Below, piece after piece: positions 11,083-20,919 of a stretch of DNA of 64,000 nt. Position 1 is the first letter of the stretch, and each line of letters starts with the position of its first letter. Below the pieces are notes generated by a model that made no database searches, was not told where the DNA came from, and saw only the letters and a list, made by a program, of their open reading frames with translations. The position numbers and the translations under genes were made by a program. Source of the stretch: Lentinula raphanica (Eukaryota > Basidiomycota > Agaricomycetes > Agaricales > Omphalotaceae); contig JANVFP010000023.1 in NCBI GenBank assembly GCA_027919835.1, positions 372,001 to 436,000 on the forward strand, read 5' to 3'.

Positions 11083-11469
11083 GGGTGAGTGCTGGGAGAG
11101 AAGAGGGGTGAAAAACAAATCAAGTTTTGGTTTCTCATGTGACGCTGGAAACTTCACTGCCAAGTTCCAAAATGCCATGTTGTGCGATGCCCGCAACAAC
11201 AAAATCCCGTGCATGCAGGACGTACACGCTGTACTCGGGCTCAAAAAATGTATTTCTGAGTAAGTATCTTCGGGAACACCACTGACAGCTACTTTGGACA
11301 CATACGCCTCAAGGATACAGTGTGTAAAAGTATGGGCAAGCATTCCTCTGAATCTTTACATTGAAGAGTCGAGGCAAAGCTTGAAAATCTGCGCAAACGA
11401 CAGCACGAGCACAGGATGAGTTCAAACACTCCATGTACTTCATCATTCTGGCTGTATGTATATACGCAG
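11083..11469. other. spacer between sirtuin start and TAD2 end
   Basis: The 387-bp spacer should hold the sirtuin promoter and the TAD2 terminator. A frame continues upstream of the chosen sirtuin ATG to 11343, but its sequence (MLAHTFTHCILEAYV...) shows no sirtuin-family similarity, so it is taken as untranslated. No TATA box was obvious. Confidence 0.4.
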
Positions 11470-12232
<763 letters not shown>

Positions 12233-12371
12233 GGTGGCAGACAGGAAGATGAATGAATCAATTATGTAAGTCTTGCTTACCAAAGGTGTTCGCTACCATG
12301 TGATAGTTCTCACGAAGACAGACGCGTCACCGTGTGCGCGGTCGTGTTATCGGCTTTCACCACAAACCACC
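12233..12371. promoter_or_regulatory. compact bidirectional promoter TAD2/SEM1
   Basis: Only 139 bp separate the divergent start codons of TAD2 (minus) and SEM1 (plus), so both 5' untranslated regions and all promoter elements must overlap here. No TATA box is visible, consistent with a housekeeping type. No specific factor site is claimed. Confidence 0.6.
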
Positions 12372-12853
12372 ATGACCACCGCTTCGAGCTCCAAACATCC
12401 AGAAAACGAGAAAACTCCTACAAAAGCTGACGAGAAGAAACAGGAAACTCGTCCTCATCTAGGTGTTCTAGAAGAGGACGATGAATTTGAAGAATTTGCC
12501 GCTGCTGGTTCGTGTTCGTTCGCTTTCCCGAGTCTTCTAAACTCATATCATCTCGTCCCGATGATATATCTCTTAATTCGATTCCTCGTCTATGACTACT
12601 AGACTGGGACGACTCGCAGACGGATCTAGCACATCTCGGCGGTGTCGCACCTGGCGCCGCTAAATCTGGTGGAGACAAATTATGGGAAGACAATTGGGAT
12701 GATGATGATATCGAGGATGAGTTTAGTATGCAGCTGAGGTGCGTCAAGTTCAGATTTCTTCATTTCATAGAATCTGGGACTGAACATCATCTTTCATTTT
12801 GAAGGAACGAGCTGGTTAAAACAGGATCAGGCGGCGATGCTATGGAACATTGA
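12372..12853 (+). CDS. SEM1: 26S proteasome subunit SEM1/DSS1
   Basis: Small acidic protein of the proteasome lid that also acts in TREX-2 mRNA export and homologous recombination. Exon 1 encodes MTTASSSKHPENEKT and LGVLEEDDEFEEFAAA; the second exon supplies DWDDSQTDLAHL and LWEDNWDDDDIEDEFSMQL; the third gives NELVKTGSGGDAMEH and the stop at 12851-12853. The two acidic Trp-containing clusters (EEFxxxDWDD and LWEDNWDDDDIEDEFS) followed by a short helix are the DSS1 signature. The protein is about 105 aa, slightly longer than usual because of the N-terminal extension. Confidence 0.95.
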
Positions 12854-13914
12854 AGGAATATCTTATAGACGGACTCACTGCAGCTTCTATCCACATCATA
12901 GGAAGCTTCGAATTCATCGGCTTTTTGCAGCGATCGACGCACTGCTTATACTGTACACGAGGGTCGCCACCTGTTGCCGCCTTCTGTGAATACGAAACCC
13001 ATAATCCTAACGATCGCAACAACATACATACAATGTAAATCAAGATTCGATGCTCAAACGTGGATAAGATGACGCCTTTCGAGTGTGGACAGAGAAGAAA
13101 GAGTTATGATGATGATGAAACAAAATGAGTTTCGGGCGTCCGGTCGCTATGAGTTTCTGAGTCAGAGTCTACTGTGATCGCTCGATATGCTTCAGCTCGG
13201 TACATCAGCTGTATGAACGACATCAGGGCGAACGATGCAGCGATGGGATTTCGATGAAAACGGAGAATTCGGGTAAAAGATCAGAGGTTTTGAATTTTCA
13301 GGACACCGTGCTTCACGCTCGGAACGATGAAAGAAGGAAGCATCTGTGACCCGATGGACGTTTACAATGCGAGATGACTCGTCTCACGAGTCGGCCTCCA
13401 ATCGAACCTAAAAATGCTACAGTACGGAGGCTGCTTTCTACGTTGAAGGCAGGTTGAAGGCAGTCAGGCTACTGCAGTAATAAATTACCATTTCAAGGCA
13501 TAGCAACGGTTTCTCCAAATTGGGTAATTCTAATTTTCCTTATCTCTCTCTTGAAATTTTTGTCCCCCTCTCATCGAAGCAGTCGTGACTCGTCGACAAC
13601 TCTCTAGGACCCTGGCTAGCCCTGACTTTGCATAACACATATTGCTTTGTTCGGAGACTCCCCAGAACTTGTTCGGAATTTTCCATGGCTAGCAACAAAG
13701 CAATCGAAACCAGGGCAGGCCAAAGCTACGCAAACAACTCCCAGAATTGCTTTCTATGGTAATTTCCTTTGATTTGATGGTTACTGTACGGATTGGAACT
13801 TGCATTTTGCTTTTCCTATATAACTCTCTATCGTCATGTTCTTCGTTCCTCATCGGCTTCTCGTCGCATTCTCTCAACTCATACGACCTCAGTCACATTC
13901 AACCCATCACCAGA
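12854..13914. other. intergenic, no supported gene
   Basis: About 1.06 kb. Overlapping short frames near 12840-13043 on both strands are mirror images of one another and not convincing. An exact 11-bp tandem doublet GTTGAAGGCAG sits at 13442-13463. The downstream 200 bp are pyrimidine-rich and hold the TATA box of the next gene. Confidence 0.45.
13817..13823 (+). promoter_or_regulatory. TATA box of the membrane protein gene
   Basis: TATATAA lies 92 bp upstream of the ATG at 13915, followed by a CT-rich stretch, a common fungal core promoter layout. Confidence 0.55.
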
Positions 13915-14529
13915 ATGTCTTCCTCTGCCTCTGTTGGAACTCCTATCACTGTCGTAGCCAGTAGTAGTCGCGCCGAGTTGAACAACGCGACTGCTTCTCC
14001 CATCGAAGGCAGTCATCTGCCTTTGGATCCTTCCATCGTCATTCGCAATGCTCCTATAGCAACGGAGCCTTCAGACGTTCCCTATGGACATCAGATCCTA
14101 CGTCCAGCGCAGGAGGAGGAGGAATTAGAACAAGAAACACTTCCTCCGTATCTCGAAGAGCCTCCAGCCTATTCTTCATCTGGCTCGAGCGAACCAATCA
14201 CGCTCGCCATGTATCTTTTCAAATTCGGATTCCGTGAGTTCTATGCAGGCTACTCCTCATGAAGAATCATCCAGCTAACCAAATTCCTAGTATTCCCTCC
14301 ATTCTGGATAATAGGCTCCCTCATCCTCCTCTCTCCTCTCCGTCAACCAGAATCCACACCATCCTCTGTATGGCTTCCAGAGAAGACGGAGAGCGAACGA
14401 GAGGAGATCATCCAAAAGATGCGCAAAGCTGAAGTCAGATGGGCTAAACGGTGTTTGGTCGCGCTCTGCATACTCCTTGTGCTTGTCATCGTTGGTGCTT
14501 TGGCTGTATGGGCAGTTTTGAAAGCATGA
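13915..14529 (+). CDS. small integral membrane protein, function unknown
   Basis: Two exons. Exon 1 encodes a cytosolic-looking N-terminal half (MSSSASVGTPITVVASSSR, acidic EEEELEQETLPPYLEEP with a PPxY-like PPYLEEPPAY) and ends at AMYLFKFGF. The intron ends just before 14291 and exon 2 continues LFPPFWIIGSLILL, a short hydrophobic segment, then charged EKTESEREEIIQKMRKAEVRW and a strong C-terminal membrane helix CLVALCILLVLVIVGALAV ending WAVLKA. Two membrane segments with the charged loop between them are predicted. The PPxY-type motifs could recruit a WW-domain (Nedd4/Rsp5) ligase, which is inference. Similar short hydrophobic proteins occur across agaricomycetes without an assigned function. 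Confidence 0.75.
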
Positions 14530-14909
14530 TGACGACGATTGATCATTCCTCCTCGGCGGTCGCTCAGCTCCTTCGCCCGACGCCATGCACTCTTTTTATG
14601 ATTATCTTTATGACTTTCAGGTTCTTGTTATTCGATAAACCAACTTGTTTCTGTTCTTTAGTTTTCAACGCTTTCTATCTACTGTTTCGCCTGCATGTAT
14701 CTGTATCGTTAGTGGTTCATCCTTACAATGGATCCTCTGTGTATCCCCTAACTCCTATCCTATTCAAATAAGGCAGCTGACCGGTGACTAGGCATCCCGC
14801 CGTACGACGCGACGCGCAATGTTTATGATTGATCTGTAACTTGTAACCAATCTCCCACCTCAGAGGATTCAAATTTCGGCTTTTCATACTGTGAATCTTC
14901 CCAAGTGCA
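14530..14909. other. intergenic between membrane protein and F-box gene
   Basis: A 380-bp spacer holds the 3' end of one gene and the promoter of the next. Nothing else was recognised. Confidence 0.45.
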
Positions 14910-16893
14910 ATGGATGCTCGTAGAAATTCCAAGTTATTTGGATATCGTAAAGACAGAAAGCCACAACCTTCATTTCATTCCCCAGAATCCTCTGCCAGTC
15001 AAGATCCGCTGTTGGTTTTCTCCCGCAAACCCAGCAGACTCTCCGTTCATTCGTCATCCACAGCATCATCCTTACCCCCATTATCACGGTCACCTTTTCA
15101 GCTCGACGAAATACCAGATGATCTGTTATGCGAAATCGCAAGCTGGTGTAGTCCTGCGACTATTCTTCGAGGATCGTTGGCGGTGTGTAGTCAATTTCTC
15201 AACTTCAACCTTCAAGTTCTTCATGAACGCCCTCAACAACTCACTTTAGTGCAAACGTCTCGCGCATCTTTTCCAACCTCATCTTTACAACACAGTCGAC
15301 TTAGCATACACAGACCTGTGCCGTTCGGGACTAACAGTATTTCTTCATAGACCAACAATGACACGCTATATCAAGACCCTCATCCTTAAACCTAATCGGA
15401 ATTCCGGTTGGAGTAACAGTAGTCATTCCAGCATGGATGAGCACTGGATTATGGACTGCCTCGAGAAGATTGCATCGAAGGGAGATTTACCTTTACTGAC
15501 GACGTTCAAATGGTACGGAAAGGAATTACCCAAGGATTCCTTGTGGCAAACCCTCCGCATACAGTGGGTATAGTGTTTTCGATGTCCCGAACTTTAAAAG
15601 TTCATTTTGAACACCGACAGTTGTCCGGACCTACGAAATATTGGTACCTCGGTAGGTCAGAAAACGCTGCAGGCTTTCAAGTCGGAGGATCAGGTATTCT
15701 TCGCTCCCCTAATGAAATGAAGATCAATTATGACGGCTACTTCAGCTTTTCGCGTTTCGAAACCTCGTTGGATTTCATCTGTTCACTCAAGTGCTAGAAC
15801 GTTGGACGAAGACCAGTGAGCTACATGTTTTTCATTTGTGTGTCGTTGAATGTTTCGTTGAACTATACTTTCTTTCTCGAAGACTATCACATGGACCGAG
15901 ACCTCCCAGAGGCATTGTGGACGATGCTTTTCGACAGCCGAGATTCTTTGGAAGAGTTAACCCTGGATGGCACCTGCTTCTCGGACGGAAATGCTTGGAG
16001 ACTGAAGCCTGTGTTCTCTGGACGATGGCCTCGTCTGCGTAAGTTGGCGTTGGGTAATGTCTTCAGCGATGATAACGTCGAAAACGACGTCTTAGTGGGA
16101 AGTTTTCTCCAAGCTCATACAAATCTGGAACAAATATCGTCGTTGGGGAATATGTCATACTCCATGATCGCGATGAACTGTCTGTTCTCATTGCCGAAAC
16201 TCCATACCTATCAAGGAAGATTACAACAGCTTCAAGGCGGTGGTTCATCACAGATAAGGGATATAATTCTAACGGTATGTCATCTTGGTTCCAGTGCGAC
16301 TCTAATTCAACAGGGATGACATGTTGCAACAGGACTGGTTCAGCCCATCCGCAAAGTTTGGCGACATATTGGGTGACATGCATCACTTAGAATCACTCTC
16401 TGTCTGCGTGAACTTTGTAGACAATCTTCAATCTCAGCTTGATTTCTATAAACGACTGTTCGCAAGAAGCGCACGACTGAGATTCTTGGAAATATCTTCG
16501 ACTACATCAGTATCCCTTGTCAGTCTTGTTCTTCCATCTTTGTACCTCGTCGTCTATTCAATCGTCTTTCTCTAGAGTGAACTGTCGAGTGGCCTACAGC
16601 TTGTCCCAGGCCTTCGTTCTCTGACTGTCACTCGAGTACGCAAACTGGGCAGCAAGAGTCTCACTGCAAAAATGCTCCAAATCGCCACTCAGAATCCCAG
16701 TCTACGCGAAATCACAGTTAGAGATGTTTCGACTTGGGATCATCTCGACCAGCTCAGTGGAATATACCGCACAAAAGTGTTGGGGTGCTATACCGTCGAA
16801 AACCTCGATGGTCATCGGTTGTTGAACATTCAAGAAACTCGGATTGGGGTGTTGGGGCATCCGGATCAGACTTTCTCTCGAGTGTACTACTAG
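14910..16893 (+). CDS. F-box / leucine-rich-repeat-like protein
   Basis: Probable substrate receptor of an SCF ubiquitin ligase. The N-terminus (MDARRNSKLFGYRKDRK) is basic and Ser-rich; the F-box core is IPDDLLCEIASWCSPATIL, with the usual D-L-L-x-E-I pattern. Degenerate leucine-rich segments follow over several exons: YIKTLILKPNRN, LLTTFKWYGKELP, LFAFRNLVGFHLFTQVLERW, LEELTLDGTCFSDG, LRKLALGNVFSD, LESLSVCVNFVDN, LRFLEISSTTSVSL, GLRSLTVTRVRKLG and ending RIGVLGHPDQTFSRVYY at 16893. The junction between the F-box exon and the exon containing 15358 is uncertain; the other introns have clean GT-AG borders and keep the frame open. Such F-box genes are highly expanded in agaricomycetes and targets cannot be inferred. 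Confidence 0.8.
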
Positions 16894-17112
16894 TATATCG
16901 TATAAGTACTTAGTATGTATAGCCACCTGAGATGATAGATCGACTTGAATGAGTTGATAATTTGTCAACAAGCTGTACAAGGCTGTACAGTTTGAAACGT
17001 CTCTTGCTGAGGTCTATTGACTCTCTTCGTTCTCATTCTCTTCTGCTCACTTTTTGAACGCTCGTCCGGGATCTGTCAGTCCGCACCTGTGATTCGTCAT
17101 CACCCGTGACCT

Positions 17113-17220
17113 GTTAGGTTAGGTTAGGTTAGGGTTCGGGGTTCTCACGCGCGAAGCGCGTTTGGTTAGGGTTCGGGGTTGGGTTGGTTAGGGTTGGTTA
17201 GGGGTTTGGTGGGGGTTTGG
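17113..17220 (+). repeat. degenerate TTAGG(G)-type repeat stretch
   Basis: GTTAGG and GGTTAGGG words recur about eight times, mixed with GGGTTCGGGG and GGTTTGG variants, and resemble degraded interstitial telomere repeats. A palindromic CGCGCGAAGCGCG is embedded near 17150. A weaker echo (GGTTAGAGGTTAGGGGG) follows the palindrome units at about 19590-19607, so the motif brackets them. Confidence 0.55.
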
Positions 17221-18395
17221 AAAAATTGGTCATGCCGAGGGTCTGAGGACGCCGCAGGCGTCCACTGACCTGCCGAGGGTTTTCTGAGGAGCGGAAGCAA
17301 ATGAGCCGAGGGCTCTGTTCAGAATTGTGTAAGTAGAACTCAAAATTCAGGCTTTTTTGGGTCTAAAAACAGGCCATTATTATCAGTAATAGCTATACTG
17401 GTATTCTACAGCCCAGGATCAGTCTACAATTCATTGATATGTATGTGTGAATGCAAAATTTTTGGCGCGCGCGAGCGCGCGCCCGATGTGGCAAATTGAT
17501 CACAGCCTCATGCACATGGGCCATGGCAGACTGTTTGAATGCAGTGATTTTCTAACTACCGAGGGCTGCAAGTACTAGAATTTGAGCTGATATGAAAGCC
17601 ACTGATATCAGTGCTCTCACTTGCACCGGAATCTTGCATGAAGAAGAGCAAATTGAGAAAATGAAAACTCGACGAGGACGGGCTACTACTGCATGAGCAG
17701 GGTTCCCACGCCCGACCTTTTTTGACCGATTATTTCCGAGTTGACCGATTTGGACCGATTTGACATTTACATCACATGATCGGGTTAGGCGCTCAACCGA
17801 CTCCTCATCCAGTTTTCATTTTCTCAATCTGCTCTTCTTCATGCAAAATTCCAGTGGAATTGAAGCAAGAAGGAGCACTAATATCAATGCTTTCTGTATC
17901 AACTCAATTTATAGCACTTGCAGCCCTCAGCAGTCAAGAAATCATTGAATTCAAACAGTCTGCCATGGTCCATGTGCTCAATTTGCCACATCGGGCGCGC
18001 GCGAGCGCGCGCCAAAATTTTGGCATTCATACATACATATCAATGAATTCTGCACTGATCCGGGGCTGTAGAATACTGGTACTGCTGATTCTGATAAATA
18101 TTGACCTGTTTTCAGACTCAAAAAAGCCTGAATTTTGAGTTATACACACTCAATTTTGAACAGAGCCCTCGGCTCATTTGCTTCCGCTACTGAGAAAACC
18201 CTCGGCGGGTCTGTGGACGCCGCAGGCATCCTCTGACCCTCGGCATGACCAATTTTTCACGAGGACTTGGTTGAGCGCCTGACTTGATCATGTGATGTGA
18301 AAAAGAAAAATCGGTCCAAATCGGTCAATTCGGAAAAATTCGGTCAAAAAAGGTCGGGCGTGGGAACCCTTGGCTTGTAGTAGTAGCCGGGGTTG
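17221..18395. repeat. palindromic tandem unit, copy 1 (1,175 bp)
   Basis: Arm A (17221-about 17680, starting AAAAATTGGTCATGCCGAGG) is repeated in inverse orientation at about 17801-18257. The spacer between them and the tail after the second arm are also inverse copies of one another, so the unit reads A-B-A'-B'. Each A arm carries GGCGCGCGCGAGCGCGCGCC (first copy at 17464-17483), a perfect 9-bp-arm hairpin. The open frames inside (17760-17948, 17776-18138) are by-products of the repeat. Confidence 0.85.
17699..18370. mobile_element. hAT-like non-autonomous element, copy 1
   Basis: Starts AGGGTTCCCACGCCCGACC (preceded by C, giving a CAGGG end typical of hAT-type elements) and ends with the reverse complement. 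The terminal inverted repeats extend about 100 bp with scattered mismatches and contain several GACCGATT words. At 672 bp without a transposase it is MITE-like. The flanks (GGCTACTACT on the left, its complement on the right) are also inverted, so the palindrome is larger than the element and a standard 8-bp target duplication cannot be seen. The superfamily call rests only on the end sequence. Confidence 0.5.
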
Positions 18396-19570
18396 AAAAA
18401 TTGGTCATGCCGAGGGTCTGAGGACGCCGCAGGCGTCCACTGACCTGCCGAGGGTTTTCTGAGGAGCGGAAGCAAATGAGCCGAGGGCTCTGTTCAGAAT
18501 TGTGTAAGTAGAACTCAAAATTCAGGCTTTTTTGGGTCTAAAAACAGGCCATTATTATCAGTAATAGCTATACTGGTATTCTACAGCCCAGGATCAGTCT
18601 ACAATTCATTGATATGTATGTGTGAATGCAAAATTTTTGGCGCGCGCGAGCGCGCGCCCGATGTGGCAAATTGATCACAGCCTCATGCACATGGGCCATG
18701 GCAGACTGTTTGAATGCAGTGATTTTCTAACTACCGAGGGCTGCAAGTACTAGAATTTGAGCTGATATGAAAGCCACTGATATCAGTGCTCTCACTTGCA
18801 CCGGAATCTTGCATGAAGAAGAGCAAATTGAGAAAATGAAAACTCGACGAGGACGGGCTACTACTGCATGAGCAGGGTTCCCACGCCCGACCTTTTTTGA
18901 CCGATTATTTCCGAGTTGACCGATTTGGACCGATTTGACATTTACATCACATGATCGGGTTAGGCGCTCAACCGACTCCTCATCCAGTTTTCATTTTCTC
19001 AATCTGCTCTTCTTCATGCAAAATTCCAGTGGAATTGAAGCAAGAAGGAGCACTAATATCAATGCTTTCTGTATCAACTCAATTTATAGCACTTGCAGCC
19101 CTCAGCAGTCAAGAAATCATTGAATTCAAACAGTCTGCCATGGTCCATGTGCTCAATTTGCCACATCGGGCGCGCGCGAGCGCGCGCCAAAATTTTGGCA
19201 TTCATACATACATATCAATGAATTCTGCACTGATCCGGGGCTGTAGAATACTGGTACTGCTGATTCTGATAAATATTGACCTGTTTTCAGACTCAAAAAA
19301 GCCTGAATTTTGAGTTATACACACTCAATTTTGAACAGAGCCCTCGGCTCATTTGCTTCCGCTACTGAGAAAACCCTCGGCGGGTCTGTGGACGCCGCAG
19401 GCATCCTCTGACCCTCGGCATGACCAATTTTTCACGAGGACTTGGTTGAGCGCCTGACTTGATCATGTGATGTGAAAAAGAAAAATCGGTCCAAATCGGT
19501 CAATTCGGAAAAATTCGGTCAAAAAAGGTCGGGCGTGGGAACCCTTGGCTTGTAGTAGTAGCCGGGGTTT
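18396..19570. repeat. palindromic tandem unit, copy 2 (1,175 bp)
   Basis: A head-to-tail repeat of the preceding unit at an offset of exactly 1,175 bp; the translated frames in the two copies (62 and 120 aa) are identical, and no difference was seen in the stretches compared. The boundary word CCGGGGTT occurs at both unit ends. Near-zero divergence means a very recent duplication, gene conversion or an assembly artefact. Confidence 0.85.
18874..19545. mobile_element. hAT-like non-autonomous element, copy 2
   Basis: Second copy, produced by the 1,175-bp tandem duplication, with the same ends and internal sequence as copy 1. Confidence 0.5.
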
Positions 19571-20159
19571 GGGGGCTTGCCCCCATGGTTAGAGGTTAGG
19601 GGGTGAGGATATCGGCTCGTGTCTCATGTCCGTGGATGGCCATGTCCATATAGAGACATAGGTCTCACAGCCACAGATAATATGCTTTGACCTTTCCTAT
19701 TTAGCTCTTATCTCTATCACCCATCTAATCAGGTGGGAAAAATTGCAACAAACTCGCACAGTGACCCGGCTTCGGTCCAGCTCACAATCTTCTGTAATTT
19801 CACTATGTTTCGGGCTGTTTTGGGGCCATCTGGCCACTGGAAAGTAGAGTTAGAACATGTCAAGTAGTTACATACAAATACACTGACCTATTGACAAATT
19901 TGACTTCAACAATCTTTGATATAAGAGTAGTAGGAGACCCTCGGAGGGTGTCTTGAGCTCTATGTCATTGTATCTCATGGCAAAAATTTCTTGAGAGACT
20001 CGCAGTGCAGATAGATTTGCTTGTGTAACATTGGATTAGATGAAGCCAAAAAATTGAACCTCGTTTGCATTCAAGAAATGGCAAAGAAACAGAAAAGAAA
20101 CGGAGAGTGCAGCAATAAGCGCTGATAAGCGCCTATAACATGTGAGCTGTATGAGTAAT

Positions 20160-20231
20160 CTTGAAAAGTCCTATGTCCCGACAGGGCATTTGTCTCCCAC
20201 ATGCCCTATCGAGACATAGGACAATTTCAAG
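20160..20231. repeat. 72-bp hairpin with CCTATGTC arms
   Basis: Two inverted arms of about 30 bp read CTTGAAA-AGTCCTATGTCCCG-ACAGGGCAT and its near-complement around a loop of some 12 bp. The word GACATAGG or CCTATGTC also occurs singly at about 19652 and 20432 within the same island. Confidence 0.6.
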
Positions 20232-20919
20232 ATTTCTAACAGCTCGAGCCCGCCAAACTTGATATCTTGAAAAAAACCCTTGTAAGACTTATCAAAAGGA
20301 ATGAACATTATATGTGCTGATTCAACCGAGGTGAATTAGTTGCATATTGACTTAATAATCTCTTTCTCCTCTCTTTTTCTTTTTTCTCTTTTTCAAACTT
20401 GAAAAACTTGATTTCAACGTTCCGTCCACAGACATAGGACATAAGCCAGGATATCTTCATTTTTGAAGAAGTTAGAAAAATGGAGAAAATGTCATGTGAC
20501 AGTCTTAGGTCACAAGTGATGACACATCACAGGTGCGGACTAACCGTCCCTGGTCCGGTAGGCTGTTATCCATCATCAATCATCTATTATTCTATCTAAC
20601 GGTCTCAAAAAACTGTTCAGTAGCCTCGCTCAGCCTCGCTCTTGCGATAGTCCATTTTTGCAGGCAAAAATTGGTCTATCTGATATCATCATGTATGTAT
20701 CCTAATTCTCGCTATCGCCCTCTGTCTCATATGGGAACCCTCAGCTCGAAACTTTTTCTCGTTCATCGGCGATCTTCACTCCTCCCTTTCTCCCAATTTT
20801 CATTGTCAAGCAACATTCTTTCAGTTCCACCCCGGTCGTGTCCCGTCACCGTCATCACCGCGATTTGCTTGCTTCGTCCTCCCTTTGCACCTGCCTCGGC
20901 AACCTCGCAGCCTCTGCCA

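Larger units (their letters stand above)
17078..20541. mobile_element. 3.46-kb repeat island with 35-bp terminal inverted repeats
   Basis: The left border 17078-17112 starts AGTCCGCACCTGTGAT and the right border 20507-20541 is its reverse complement; 31 of 35 positions match. No host gene lies inside and no transposase frame is visible, so this would be a non-autonomous or hollowed-out DNA transposon. The interior is composite: TTAGGG-like motifs, two tandem 1,175-bp palindromic units, a GC-rich hairpin, then AT-rich DNA with repeated CCTATGTC/GACATAGG words. No target-site duplication is evident directly outside the ends (GATCTGTC versus AACCGTCC). Confidence 0.65.

Noticed and set aside
11083..11343. 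N-terminal extension of the sirtuin up to 11343
   Set aside because: The upstream frame shows no sirtuin similarity; MTLFLPLEDS is the first in-frame Met close to the conserved NAD-binding domain.
12233..12241. GGTGGCAGA as a proteasome-control (PACE, GGTGGCAAA) element for SEM1
   Set aside because: It has a mismatch, abuts the TAD2 start codon, and the Rpn4 system is not established for basidiomycetes.
17760..18138. 62-aa and 120-aa frames in the palindrome, repeated at 18935-19313
   Set aside because: They run through the inverted arms and hairpin of a noncoding repeat, lack any domain, and are duplicated simply because the unit is tandem.
20533..20919. Upstream part of the 749-aa frame as coding
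   Set aside because: The extension overlaps the end of the repeat island's terminal repeat, is low in charge and shows no signal; the ATG at 20920 starts a good signal peptide.
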